Assembly: GCA_000750105.3 (NCBI GenBank)
Contig: JPHH03000033.1
Coordinates: forward strand, 124,001 to 188,000
Direction of reading: 5' to 3'
Source: Tolypocladium sp. Sup5 PDA-1
Taxonomy: Eukaryota > Ascomycota > Sordariomycetes > Hypocreales > Ophiocordycipitaceae
DNA length: 64,000 bases
Part shown: piece by piece, positions 1 to 10,022 of the stretch
Layout of the letters: each line of letters opens with the position of its first letter
Numbering within the stretch: the first letter of the stretch is position 1
The notes under the pieces: model-generated
Told to the model about the DNA's origin: nothing
Database searches by the model: none
The model's input: the letters and a program-made list of their open reading frames with translations, nothing else
Position numbers and translations under genes: made by a program

Positions 1-68
1 GACTTTATACCTTACCTCCTCACTTCCCCTGGCGCCTCGCTCCTCTTCTCTTGATAGCTCGTCCATCC

Positions 69-1257
69 ATGCTCATCGAGTTCGCCTCGCTGCTCCTCCT
101 CAGCATCATCATGGCGCACATCGTCCCAGCCATGCTCATCCGTCGCCTGCGGTCCATGGACCTGGCCGGCCCCGAGCCCAACCCCGAGCCGACACCTGCC
201 GACAAGACGCCCGCCGCCGGTGACGACCGCTACAATCCGACGCCCATCGACGTGGTGGTGACGCGCATCATGCTCACCCGCAGCAAGCGGCTGCCCCCGG
301 ACCTGGTCGACTCCATCTTCGACTTCGCCGAGTACTGGGCGCACTCGACCAACGCCATCAACTACAACGCCGAGCACCGGGACCACCTGCGTGTCGCCGG
401 CTCGAGCCAGACGGAGAACCAGTTCTTGGTGAGTTGCGGCGCAATTCCGCTGCGATGGTTGCCGACGGCTGACCCGAGGAAGTAGATTCGCTCGTACCCC
501 CTCGGCCTGACAGGCATCGACGGGGACAAGAACCTAGCAGAGGAGCTCGCCTACGACACAAACGAGGCGAAGCCGCGGCCGCTGAGCAAAGAGCACGAGC
601 CAAGGTTCTTCGCCGGGCTGGCCGACTACCCAACGCCGAGGCTGGCTCGCCCTGCTCGAAAGGTTGTCTTTTCCAGTAGGAGCAAAGACCAGGGGTTTGT
701 CACCGGCGCACACGAGGGGGGGCCGTACGAGGCGTCTTTTACCTGGTTTGAAGCCGGCTTGGAGCGGTTCGACGCCGACCAGGACTGTATGTCTCGTTTA
801 GATACAAACGTGGGGGGGAGAGGAGCTAATGTTTGCAGGCGACGCAAAATGCACCTACGACGTCCGCCACGAGTCGCCGAGCTCAACGGCGCCGTCTCTC
901 CCCGTGTGCGGTCTCCGGCCGGTACACCCTTACATTCAAAGGGACGGTCCCGACCAGGACTACAAGTATGTCCATCCGCTGCTCCCGCAGGACCAGTTCG
1001 ACATCCATCGGAACAAGGTCGCGGCAAGGGAATGGCAGGACCACATCGTCACGTGGTCGTATCTCGACGACATCAAGCCCGACTCAGAGGCCGGCCAAGC
1101 GCTGCACGCCCAGGGTCGGGGACGGGCGACGGGTGACGGCTCCTTTGTGAATAGCCTGCGGTTCGGGGACGTGATTACGGTCTGGGGGAAGGCAAGATTT
1201 CCGGGGTGGGCGAACAATATCGAGTCTGTCAAGATTGACGTGTACTGGGCCGTATGA
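69..1257 (+). CDS. F-box-like fungal hypothetical protein, 3 exons
   Basis: I place exons at 69-428, 486-786 and 839-1257, giving about 359 residues. The introns begin GTGAGT and GTATGT, end TAG and CAG, and keep the frame. The N-terminus has a hydrophobic stretch. Around residues 70-90 the segment LPPDLVDSIFDFAEYW resembles the first helix of F-box-like modules in many fungal proteins. The C-terminus (SLRFGDVITVWGKARFPGW) belongs to a conserved but uncharacterised fungal family as I remember it. The first ATG is at 69; the open frame extends upstream only through a TTG. Seen: intact frame and clean splice sites. Inferred: a protein-interaction role. Function is unknown. Confidence 0.75.
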
Positions 1258-3176
1258 GCGTTGAGGGTACTTGCATGGGATGTGTGGATTACCTGACCTG
1301 CCGGATTGCGCACCTAGACAGCAAATCACGGCGGTGTCAGGTGGGCTTTCAAAATTCACGACTGCTACGTAGGTAAACTGGTCATGTCATCATTGCGGTA
1401 TACAAAATCAACGATCCAAGCTTCCATTGCATGCAACGCCATCCACTTGAGCCTCCAGGCGGTGTGATTTTGCTTGCTAATACTTTACATGACCGTTAAG
1501 AAAGGCCCCTGTTGTAAGGCCAGTGCTGATGATACGCTTGCTCCCGCTTACAAGCCTAGGAAATTGCCGGCAATGCTCTTGAGTTCACATTCCACAGGCC
1601 TGGAGACGTTTGGGAAAGCTATGGCAAAGTCTCGAACGAGAACGTCAAGAGTGCCCAATTCGATATTGGCGCTGCCTTGCCAATCCGCAAGCGAGTCCAT
1701 AGTCGTGACTACCGGACGTACCTACTATAAAGCACGATTTTACACGGCTTGCTGCCGCTCCAACCTCCGTTGTCCATAGCGCAAGGTATCCAAAAGCCCG
1801 ACTTCCGACGTTGTCGCAAAACAACGACAGAATAAGGAAATAAAACTTGACAATTCACTAGACATGTTACTCGCACACCGAAGGGGCAACAAAGCTCCGA
1901 TCCTAGACGCAGGCGGGCATAAAGACGTCGGCCGTCTGCTGACCGTTTCTATATCGTACTTGACATTTACGATAATGATTTCTCATGCTCTATCACGTCA
2001 GCCGTAGTATGCTCATATTTTACACATTTTGATAAATGATTTCTGGCTCTATCACGTCAGCCGTATTATGCTCGTATTTTACACACAATGACTTCTATTG
2101 GGCGTGCGTAAAACACGCGTTACGGTTGTCGTTGGGAAGGACGAGTTCCAGTCAGCCACAGCCTGATGCCGGCACGTAAACCAAGCCACGAAGAGACAGC
2201 AATAGGCGTAAAGAGTGCGGGTTATTAACTTATACAACTAGTTCGTAGGGAACTAGGGTTCGACGGTTGGCCGATCGGATAGGCCGGATCATCGGCAAGT
2301 TTCAGCCTTCTCTTAGCCGTGATAGAAAGGTTGGAGAGGTCTTAGGAGTTCAGCACGTGAACTGGCGCCAGATCTGCGTACTGCTACCTATCTTGGCTCA
2401 CAGGAGTGGACTAGATATGTCTACCGGCGAGCGCCGAGCATATCCCGACATTTTCTGCTGACAAGAGTAGGATTAAGGTCAATGTATTGCGAAGCGGTTA
2501 CATGTATTGGACGTCCTTCTAAGATCCAAAGAATTGGGGTTCTGGCTATATCAACCTGCTCGTTCTCACCATAAATCGCCCAAAATCAATCATCAAGCCC
2601 CTCAGTTCTCAATTTCTTAACTCTCAGCTCTGAATCCTCGGCTTTCTCTCAAGTACTTTCTACTCAAGTCCAGGCAATCATCCACCATGGTCGGGCTCGC
2701 CGTTATCCTCTAGTCGTTATGAGTGCTATTATCCCCCTCGTGTCTGGGATAAGCTGCCAGTCGGGCCTGTACTACTGTGGCCGTATTTTCGTCGATAGAG
2801 GTAATTGCAGGGCCTCGAGCACTTTTACCTCTGGCTTTTCATTGATGCGTCCCTTCTAATCAAGTTATAGGAAACTACCGCGGACAAGTCATCGCTGCAC
2901 TGAAGCGGGAGCATCAGCCCGTAGATGAAGCACATATCAACGAGTCTTTATTCATGGAGAAAGCCGTCGGTAGTTGCATGAAGTTCTCTATTGGAGTTTC
3001 AGCTCGGCCGACCGCTGGCGGGTTTCTGCCTAATCAGATTTGGGTTTCGTTCTATTGAAAGGGGGCGGATGAGGCTCCTCGGCAGCGATACCCATGACGC
3101 CCACACAGTGAAGTGAAAGAGGTCCATTGTCACGTACCACATGGTGCCGCATTCAACCTGAACCAGAGTTCGTCTC
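1258..3176. other. Intergenic, no supported gene
   Basis: About 1.9 kb with only short unconvincing ORFs. It is A+T-richer than the flanking genes and contains one short direct repeat (listed separately). No tRNA or promoter motif could be supported. Confidence 0.6.
1974..2085. repeat. Imperfect direct repeat, about 51 bp x 2
   Basis: A unit of about 51 bases containing CTCTATCACGTCAGCCGTA occurs at about 1974-2025 and again at 2036-2085 with a few changes (for example GTAGTATG against GTATTATG). The copies are 10 bases apart. Both lie in gene-free DNA. Origin unknown. Confidence 0.75.
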
Positions 3177-3716
3177 TTGATGTCAACGGAGCGGCTCCGG
3201 GTCTTGGACTTTAGCACAATGGCCGTGATACGCCACTTCTCAAACTTCGGGCCACCACTGGGCATACTTCTACAGTCAAAGGAGACGGACGGCTTAAGGA
3301 TCCCAACCCTCCCAGTGGGAAGAATACTCATTCGACCCATATCACAAACCCTCGATCTGGCTAGCCCCCATTTCAAGTTTTTGTCGTCGAAATGCACACG
3401 GCGTGGACTACCCGTTGCGCCTGCATTCGTTCTCACCGACTACAAATCTCAAGGCAAAGCGTTTGTGGAGGTACTTTTGGAGCTGCGGGGAAATCGTACA
3501 ACCAACGGCGAACCCTCTAAATGTGGGTTTACCAGTCTCTACGCACAGCTATCTGCTTGTACGACACTCCGAGGCATCAAGCTTCTCGGCCCCGTACGAC
3601 ACCAAGATTTCATTGGTAATAGGCTGGTTCAGGCTGTAATTGATGGAATGAAGAGACTCAAGAGCCTAGCCGTAGAAACGAGACGGGTATACGAGCAGCA
3701 AGGCCGCGATAAGTAG
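3177..3716 (+). pseudogene. C-terminal relic of a Pif1/RecD-type (SF1) helicase
   Basis: The 179-residue open frame carries FVLTDYKSQGKAF, which matches the motif V region of fungal Pif1-like helicases. It is followed by TSLYAQLSACTTLRGIKLL in the place of motif VI, normally YVQLSR...GI. The motif VI arginine reads as alanine here. Residues before motif V (VGRILIRPISQTL and beyond) also match the family. No upstream helicase motifs Ia to IV or Walker A can be read in any frame, so only the last part of the gene remains. Such helicases occur as host genes and as cargo of mobile elements; I cannot tell which. Non-functional with good confidence. Confidence 0.65.
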
Positions 3717-4079
3717 GAATGGTATGGAAATCATCCGGACAACCTGAGCTTTTAGCTCATGCTAAAGTGTGAATCGCCCTAGCGCAGCTGGCCTTGTGGT
3801 ACCCACGATACACCCTCATTGCCGTGTTGGCCCTATGAGTTGAGGCGCCAACTGTGGTTGGTTCCTCAAGGCATTATGGTGGTCCCGTAGGGACCGGTGT
3901 CCAGTTATTATAGCACGACTCTGTCAGTGAGTAAGCAGTGCTAAGATAGGATTAAACAAGGGAAAGGCAGGGACTTTTCTGTAGTTGAACGTTCAATATA
4001 AAAGTCCCGCGAGGGGCTTCATAATAAACACTAAAACCCTGTATCTATAAAAGACCCTTAAGTTTAAGCTACTCTATAT

Positions 4080-4282
4080 CTAAACAGCGAACTTAATGCC
4101 CGCAAGGATATCGTCTATAAACTTCTCATACTCTAGCTCCCTGTCAAAAGCCCAGAACATATATACGACCTCGACAGTAAAATTAGTTCGGTAATGAAGC
4201 AAAACCCTTGGTCCTGTTGAATTTCCATACCTAACGATGCTGAAAGAGACATTTGAAAGCGCGCAAGGAAGTTAGAGCTTTT
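4080..4282 (-). other. Short unidentified C-terminal-like ORF in A+T-rich DNA
   Basis: Reading the minus strand, an open frame of about 64 codons ends in TAG at 4080-4082. Its last part, including YMFWAFDRELEYEKF, looks protein-like rather than random. It has no start codon of its own, because a TAA lies directly upstream in frame. It sits in a gene-poor stretch (3717-4348) that otherwise shows nothing. It may be the end of a decayed gene. I do not recognise the family. Confidence 0.3.
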
Positions 4283-4348
4283 ATAGATTAATAAGTCAAA
4301 ATCGCTGGATGTAGTACAAAGGAATACAAATACATCAAGACAAAGCTC

Positions 4349-6034
4349 TTAGTATTGATTCGACCGAATATGGTATCCGCCACTCCACCCCGGAGCATAT
4401 GTGAGCCTTGCATCCTTGCCCATCATGGCGGCAACCTGCTGGCCCGTGGCTGCGCTGGCCCGATAGCTTATTCCCTGCATTGTCGGCCGGAGGAGAGCCG
4501 CCATGGAGAGGTGGCTGTGGCAGCGCACCTGGACTTGGTTGGCCACAAGGACCGAGACGACTGCAATAAAGAGCTGTATGCCCACGGTGAGGCCGAGAAT
4601 GAGGTGGACGTATCCCCATCGGTTCACCTCCAGCGTGATGCCCTTCAGCGGTACCATGCCAGGGACGTCAGTGATATTATTGGACTGCGCCGTGACGGCT
4701 ATGGATCCGATGGCGAACCGGGCCATTACTAAGGCCATGTTGTCTGTACTGCCGTTCTGAGCGGCGCCGAAGGCCGACTCCGCGGGATAGCTCTGGAACT
4801 GGTACGGCTTGGTATCGTTCGTGTAGCCCGTAGAGGACGCACCATACCCTTGGAGGGCAATGGCGGGAGCCGCAAACTGTGTCACATTGACACCTAGGAG
4901 ATGCTCTTTGATGACGGCGTTTACCACCGGGCTAATGCTGACGTTGCACGAGTAGAACCAGGGCTCCGTCCTCGATGCCTCGAACGCTTCGACGATGGCC
5001 CATGTGTCGCCCGATTCCGACGTTGGGTCGTTGAGAAACATGGTCTGGTCGGGCCCGTTCGTCGCCGGCAGCGTCCCGTCCGCGGTTGTGCCATTCTTAT
5101 ATTGAATGGTAATATTCTCTCCGAGTCCATCTCCGCCTTTGATGACAGGCCAGCTGTCACACGCGGCGTTCGCGGAGACGGAGCGATTCGTCGCGACCAT
5201 GGCGTAATAGGATGCATTCGCGGGGGTTGACTCGTAGAATACGTAATGGTAAGTATTCTCGTCCAAATTGACAAACAACATGGGATTATTTGGGTTGAAT
5301 ATCGTGCCAGGCTTGGGGGCGTCGTCCCAGAGATCGTCTGAAAAGGCGAGGGCAACGAGACCAAAGCTGTTTGCAGTGTACCTCCTGGCATTGAGGGCCT
5401 GGGGCGCCGTGTAATTCTTTGCGAGCACCTTGTCAGTCTGAACGTCCGACATGTCGGGTATCGAGACGGCGCCGGGTCTCGTGACGGTGTACTTGTCGGC
5501 TGGATTGACGTTGTACGTGATGCCAAGAAGGGCGAGGGCGACTTGGGAGGCGACATTGAGCACCACAAACACAAAGACGAAGAGGTGGATGGCCCACCGG
5601 CGTGACGCCCATGCCAGCTGTACCAGACGGCTGAGGTTCTCGCTCTGCAAGATGAGATCGGCCTCCCGAGGTGAGTACTGTTGCAGACTCAAAAGCCACC
5701 AACGCAACTCGCCCGCGTCGGCTTTCAGAGAGCTTGCAATGTTCAAACCGAGCGCAATAGACAGACCGATAACGAGCGTATTAAGCTCATTCTTCTTCCA
5801 GCTCGGCATCGCCTCCTTCTCCGAATAACTCCATAGCACGCCGTAAATGGAAGCGGCAAGGGCCACTGTCATGAGCCATCGCAACAGGCTCAGAAAGAGC
5901 ATGTGTCTCAACTGCTTGCTGCGGTTGAAGTGCTCGTATGCGAAGCTGGTTAAGGAAGCATAGGCCGGGCTGCCTGGCCGGCCAGACTTTTCGGTCGCCA
6001 TGTCGATTTCCGTCGAAGACGCCAAGGTGAGCAT
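4349..6034 (-). CDS. Multi-pass membrane protein with large glycosylated ectodomain
   Basis: A single exon of 561 codons from the ATG at 6034; an alternative in-frame ATG lies at 6001. Three hydrophobic segments at roughly residues 45-68, 85-105 and 148-172 are followed by about 300 polar residues. That stretch has around ten N-x-S/T sequons (for example NYT, NRS, NIT, NVS). A fourth membrane segment lies near residues 480-505, before a short basic tail. The layout suggests a plasma-membrane protein with an extracellular domain. It resembles a group of uncharacterised membrane proteins common in Pezizomycotina; I know of no assigned function. Intact, no intron. Confidence 0.8.
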   Translation of the reverse strand: MLTLASSTEIDMATEKSGRPGSPAYASLTSFAYEHFNRSKQLRHMLFLSLLRWLMTVALAASIYGVLWSYSEKEAMPSWKKNELNTLVIGLSIALGLNIASSLKADAGELRWWLLSLQQYSPREADLILQSENLSRLVQLAWASRRWAIHLFVFVFVVLNVASQVALALLGITYNVNPADKYTVTRPGAVSIPDMSDVQTDKVLAKNYTAPQALNARRYTANSFGLVALAFSDDLWDDAPKPGTIFNPNNPMLFVNLDENTYHYVFYESTPANASYYAMVATNRSVSANAACDSWPVIKGGDGLGENITIQYKNGTTADGTLPATNGPDQTMFLNDPTSESGDTWAIVEAFEASRTEPWFYSCNVSISPVVNAVIKEHLLGVNVTQFAAPAIALQGYGASSTGYTNDTKPYQFQSYPAESAFGAAQNGSTDNMALVMARFAIGSIAVTAQSNNITDVPGMVPLKGITLEVNRWGYVHLILGLTVGIQLFIAVVSVLVANQVQVRCHSHLSMAALLRPTMQGISYRASAATGQQVAAMMGKDARLTYAPGWSGGYHIRSNQY

Positions 6035-7273
6035 TCTTTTCACGTCGTCACAGCTCACAAGCCATGGGGAGCTTGTCCCCAATTGCAGAGCCAAGCGGAC
6101 CGTTGTTATGGCAGTAGGGGAATTAAGTTCTCTCGGGAGGTCATAGGGGGATTTTCAACTCTGAGAGAGCTTGCCGTTTAGGCCGCGGGCTGGCGCATCG
6201 GCGGCGCCTCGGCGCCGCTGGTTCTGGCCTCGTCCTCCTAGTCGTTTCACAACCACGCTTTGTCTCCTTTTAGATGCTCCTCGTCTCGTGGCGGTAACAC
6301 AGAAGCGCCACTGCAGAAAGTCCTGAGTGCTCTGTGGGGACCATTAAAATTGCTCACCTCGTTGAATGGCTCCTCTCGGAAACGACCGGCAATTGAACTA
6401 GCCGTGCTGGGCTGGCGGCAGTTACTGCTCATCCAGCCGGACGTTTTCAATTGGTTGCCTCTACTTCGTACTCGCAAATTCTTTGTCAACGCAACAGGCC
6501 CCACAAACTCGATTCTTGAGTCTGGAAAAGGAATCTCCCCCCAGCAGGGAAGTTGCAGAGTAACATGATGGGGTTTTTTTGCAGGCACAAGTCGCAATGC
6601 CGACCGCACAGATGTAGGAAGCCTTTGAACCCATCTTCTCGAGTGCACCACTTACTTCGGCAATTACTGCTGCAATGCTTATACCAAACTTGGATTAATC
6701 GAGCCGGGGGCGTCGTCTCACGCCGCGCTGCGCTGCCCCCCCCCAGTTCATCGTCGTCGAGTCATGTCGCTCGTCTGATCGGTATCAAATCGTTCATCAC
6801 CGTCATCACCCGTTAACTTTTCAATAGAAAATGAAACAGATAACTAACAACAGTTGAGGAGCATTATGTTCCATGCTTATAGTGTGAGTCACGTGTGGAC
6901 ATGGCCCTAGCTTTAACCTCTTCTCCGTTAATCGACATTATTAGGGACGTTAATTGCCTGAGATCACCTCAGTGCTGTTGTCCGTTAATCGACATTATTA
7001 GGGACGTTAATTGCCTGAGATCACCTCAGTGCTGTTGTACGCTAGAAACCATTGTGTGAGATGGTTAAGTGGTTGCAGCTTTTGACTTCCTCGCCTGATT
7101 TGCTTGATTTGATTCAAACTCTCAAACCTCTTTACGAAAGCATGCGCCAATGCATGGCACTTCCCGAACGTATTATGTAAATAACAACCTCGGCACCAGC
7201 TCCCGCCCTTCTTCCCTATAATCATGATTCAGACACAGAGGCTAGAAGCCGAACCATAACTTGCAACCGGGGC
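6035..7273. other. Intergenic, contains a perfect tandem duplication
   Basis: About 1.2 kb without a supportable gene. It holds the upstream region of the membrane-protein gene and a 57-bp tandem repeat listed separately. Confidence 0.6.
6924..7037. repeat. Perfect 57-bp tandem duplication
   Basis: Copies at 6924-6980 and 6981-7037 are identical base for base. The unit starts TCCGTTAATCGACATTATTA and ends GCTGTTG. Perfect identity means the duplication is recent or has been kept homogeneous. Confidence 0.95.
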
Positions 7274-8150
7274 CCATGTAAAATACATTCAAGGCCTGCA
7301 TGCCGATAACGACGACTACGACGACTGTTTAATCGAGCATCTGCGATTGAACGGCCTCTATTGCGGCTACACACCTTGAGACATCCTAGCGCCATACCTC
7401 GGAACGAAGCGATCGACTTCCTACTCTCTTGCCAAGATGAGAAGGGGGGCGTCGGAGCAGCTCCCGGCCATGACCCTCATATGCTTTACACCGTTAGCGC
7501 AGTCCAAACATTATCTTTACTCGACGCTTTGACGAGCTGGAGGATCGGGGACAGGGTAGAGCTATCAGAGGAAAGTGTACGTTGCAAGAATTAGCCACTT
7601 CTCTCGGTCCTGAGGCTGATGACGTAACAGTCATTGCGGATTTGCAGAACCGACAAACGGGTGCGTTCGCAGGTGACCAGTGGGGAGAAGAAGACAGACG
7701 ATTCCTTTACGTACTCTCAATGCCCTCTCACTCATGATGGATCTGCTACATCTTGTGGACTCCAATAGGGCTGTAGACCACATCAACAAGACTTGCGCAA
7801 ACTTTAACAGAGGGTATGGGCTCACCCCTGGCACCGAATCTCACTTAGGTTAGATCTTCACATGCCTTGCTGTGTTGTCAATAGCAAATCGTATGGAGTC
7901 GATTGATGGTGATAAACTAGCCAAATGGCTCAGTGAATGGCAGTTGCTTAATGGCGGGTTGAATGGTCGACCGGAAAAGCAAGAAGACGTTTGTTACAGC
8001 TGGTGGGCGATAAGCAGTCTGGTCATGAATGAACGAACCCATTGAATCGATCGCAATGCACTCGCCAATTTGCATCCCTCAATGCCAAAACACCGAGGCC
8101 AGAGGTTTCTGACAGACGTGGCAATATAAGGGTCGTGTATCTCCTAACCT
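7274..8150 (+). pseudogene. Relic of Rab geranylgeranyltransferase beta subunit (BET2 type)
   Basis: Spread over all three plus-strand frames are consecutive blocks of the prenyltransferase beta family in the right order. They are EHLRLNGLY near 7340, SCQDEKGGVGAAPGHDPHM near 7430, LYTVSAVQTLSLLDAL near 7485, DLQNRQTGAF near 7640, NRAVDHINKTCANFNRGYG near 7760, LLNGGLNGRPEKQEDVCYS near 7950 and DRNALAN near 8050. The active enzyme is the catalytic half of RabGGTase, which attaches geranylgeranyl to Rab GTPases; zinc is held by D, C and H. Here the frame is broken by several indels and at least one in-frame TAG after the block ending SHLG. The GGFGAAPGHD signature has become GGVGAAPGHD. It is a dead extra copy: an essential working gene must exist elsewhere. 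Confidence 0.85.
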
Positions 8151-8464
8151 TCGGACCTTTTACAACACACACAGACTCCACAGGCACTACTACAAAAATA
8201 ACATTTAGTAGCCACTTCCCTTCGACTTTTCCCAACACTTACACGAGCACGAGATGTCGGTGTTCATTTCCTAGAAGCGGTTCTGCATATTTATGTAGAT
8301 CTCGCGGTATTAGCTATCACTAAAATACATGGCTCGATCCGTCATATGTACTGTGCATCCATGGACGGCCAGGCACAAGTAAACTCCAAGTTGCAGTACA
8401 AGCATGCATGCATACCCACCAGGCTCAGTTTTCCGTTATTGAGTCAGACCCTGGACCAAAGTTA

Positions 8465-10022
8465 TTAGTGGCTAAGTTCCACCGCGGAGAAAACGTTTGA
8501 CTCACCGAGTCGGTGCCAGTCATGCCCTTTAGTAGACTCGAGATCCGCTAGGTGATGGTTTTGAGGGTCCTTGGCTGACAGCCTCCTGCTGGAGGTAGTA
8601 TGTCCTGCTGAGTGGTGCACGTACGACCTGCTGTGCGATGACCCCGTCCCTGTGCCCAGCAGTTTCGGAAAAATGCGTAAGAGGAGCAGGCGCACGCTCG
8701 GAAGACATGTGCAGATCATGCCAATGTTGACTTCGATCGTGGACCAGTACGCGATCTCCCATTGGTCCCAAGTAGGGTTACTTGAGTTGGCAAAGGTGAC
8801 CAAGGAGCGGAGTCGGAGAATAGAGACGACAGTAACACTAGTAGATTCAAGACGTTAGTCCACAATTGATAGTTTTTTTCGTAGGTACTGCTCGAACACT
8901 TACAATGCTCCCGTCAAGAACATAATAGTAACCCCAATCTTCTTCTTCCAATGGAGCTTAAGCATTGGAATCTGACTCAGAGGGATGCCAATCATCCAGA
9001 TATCAATAGCAACGCTGATCGCCGCGTTGGACCATGCCATCGCATTGATGTTAATGCAGCGGCCGTCTGATAAAGGCTCCAGGTATTGGCTCCACCAGTA
9101 GCTAATAGGTGAACACTGAAAGATGGCCACGGTGACGAACGTAACGCCAAAGAAGATATTCAAAAGAGCCGTTCCCCATAATAATCGTCGGATAATAGTG
9201 CCAGGGAAGATGTAGAGGTAAAAGAGCGACAAGCTAAGTTTAATCAGGGATAACTCCGCAAGGTAGAGTACTTCCATGACGTATAACCACATTACGAACG
9301 TTGTAAGCTCTTCCGGTGGCATCGTCCATACGTCTCTGCCCAATCCGTGGGCTGCCAAGCCCCGTACGTTAATAATCGTACATGACATCCGGAGCAGCAG
9401 TGTGCCGAGAATGACTTTGTCGTCTGGGCTGAGGGCTTGGGCTGTGCTAAAGAATTTCTTGAAGACCATGCGGACGATGACGAAGCAGACGGTTATGGTT
9501 CCGAGGGAGATTGACATCACACTGTATTGACCGGATCTGTCCCTAATCGGCGCATTACAGGCCGTCGAGGTGACATTTTTGGCCGCTTTTGCATTGATAT
9601 GTTAGCAATTTGGCGTCGACGAGGGATGAGTTGAGAGGGGGCCAAAATACAAGCGGACATCATAGGACAATCATACCCATAGCCTCTAGAAGAGAGCAAG
9701 ACGCCAGAATGCATTGATTGGCCTCCGTTTCAATCATATCGCTACTGCAGATACATTGCATATCGGTGAGCGAACATGTTGACTTGGACACGACCGTGGT
9801 GAGACAGGCCGCCTGCAAGATTCCATGGCCAATCAGCATCCGAGTCACATGCTTCCAGCAGGTAGCTGAAACAGAGGTGAAGATTTCTTGACTTACTGCA
9901 CAAGTAGGGACCTTGGCCAAAACCTCTGCTGGAGATTCCAGTGGCGTTCTTGATGCCGCCCGCTCGCCCAGGCACCACGTCGGCAAGGACGCTGCCAGCA
10001 GAGCAGTGAGCCAGAACCTCAT
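8465..10022 (-). CDS. CFEM-domain PTH11-like seven-TM receptor, 4 exons
   Basis: Exons (minus strand) 10022-9897, 9812-9677, 9585-8904 and 8837-8465 give 438 residues with consistent phases; introns are 84, 91 and 66 nt. A signal peptide (residues 1-19) is followed by a CFEM domain (about 25-100) with the family's spaced cysteines, including VPTCAAACL, STCSLTDMQCIC and ASC. Then come seven hydrophobic segments of the fungal rhodopsin-like/PTH11 fold and a cytoplasmic tail ending at residue 438. PTH11-class receptors in plant and insect pathogens sense surfaces or hosts; the ligand here is unknown. Intact. Start chosen at the ATG that directly opens the signal peptide. Confidence 0.9.
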
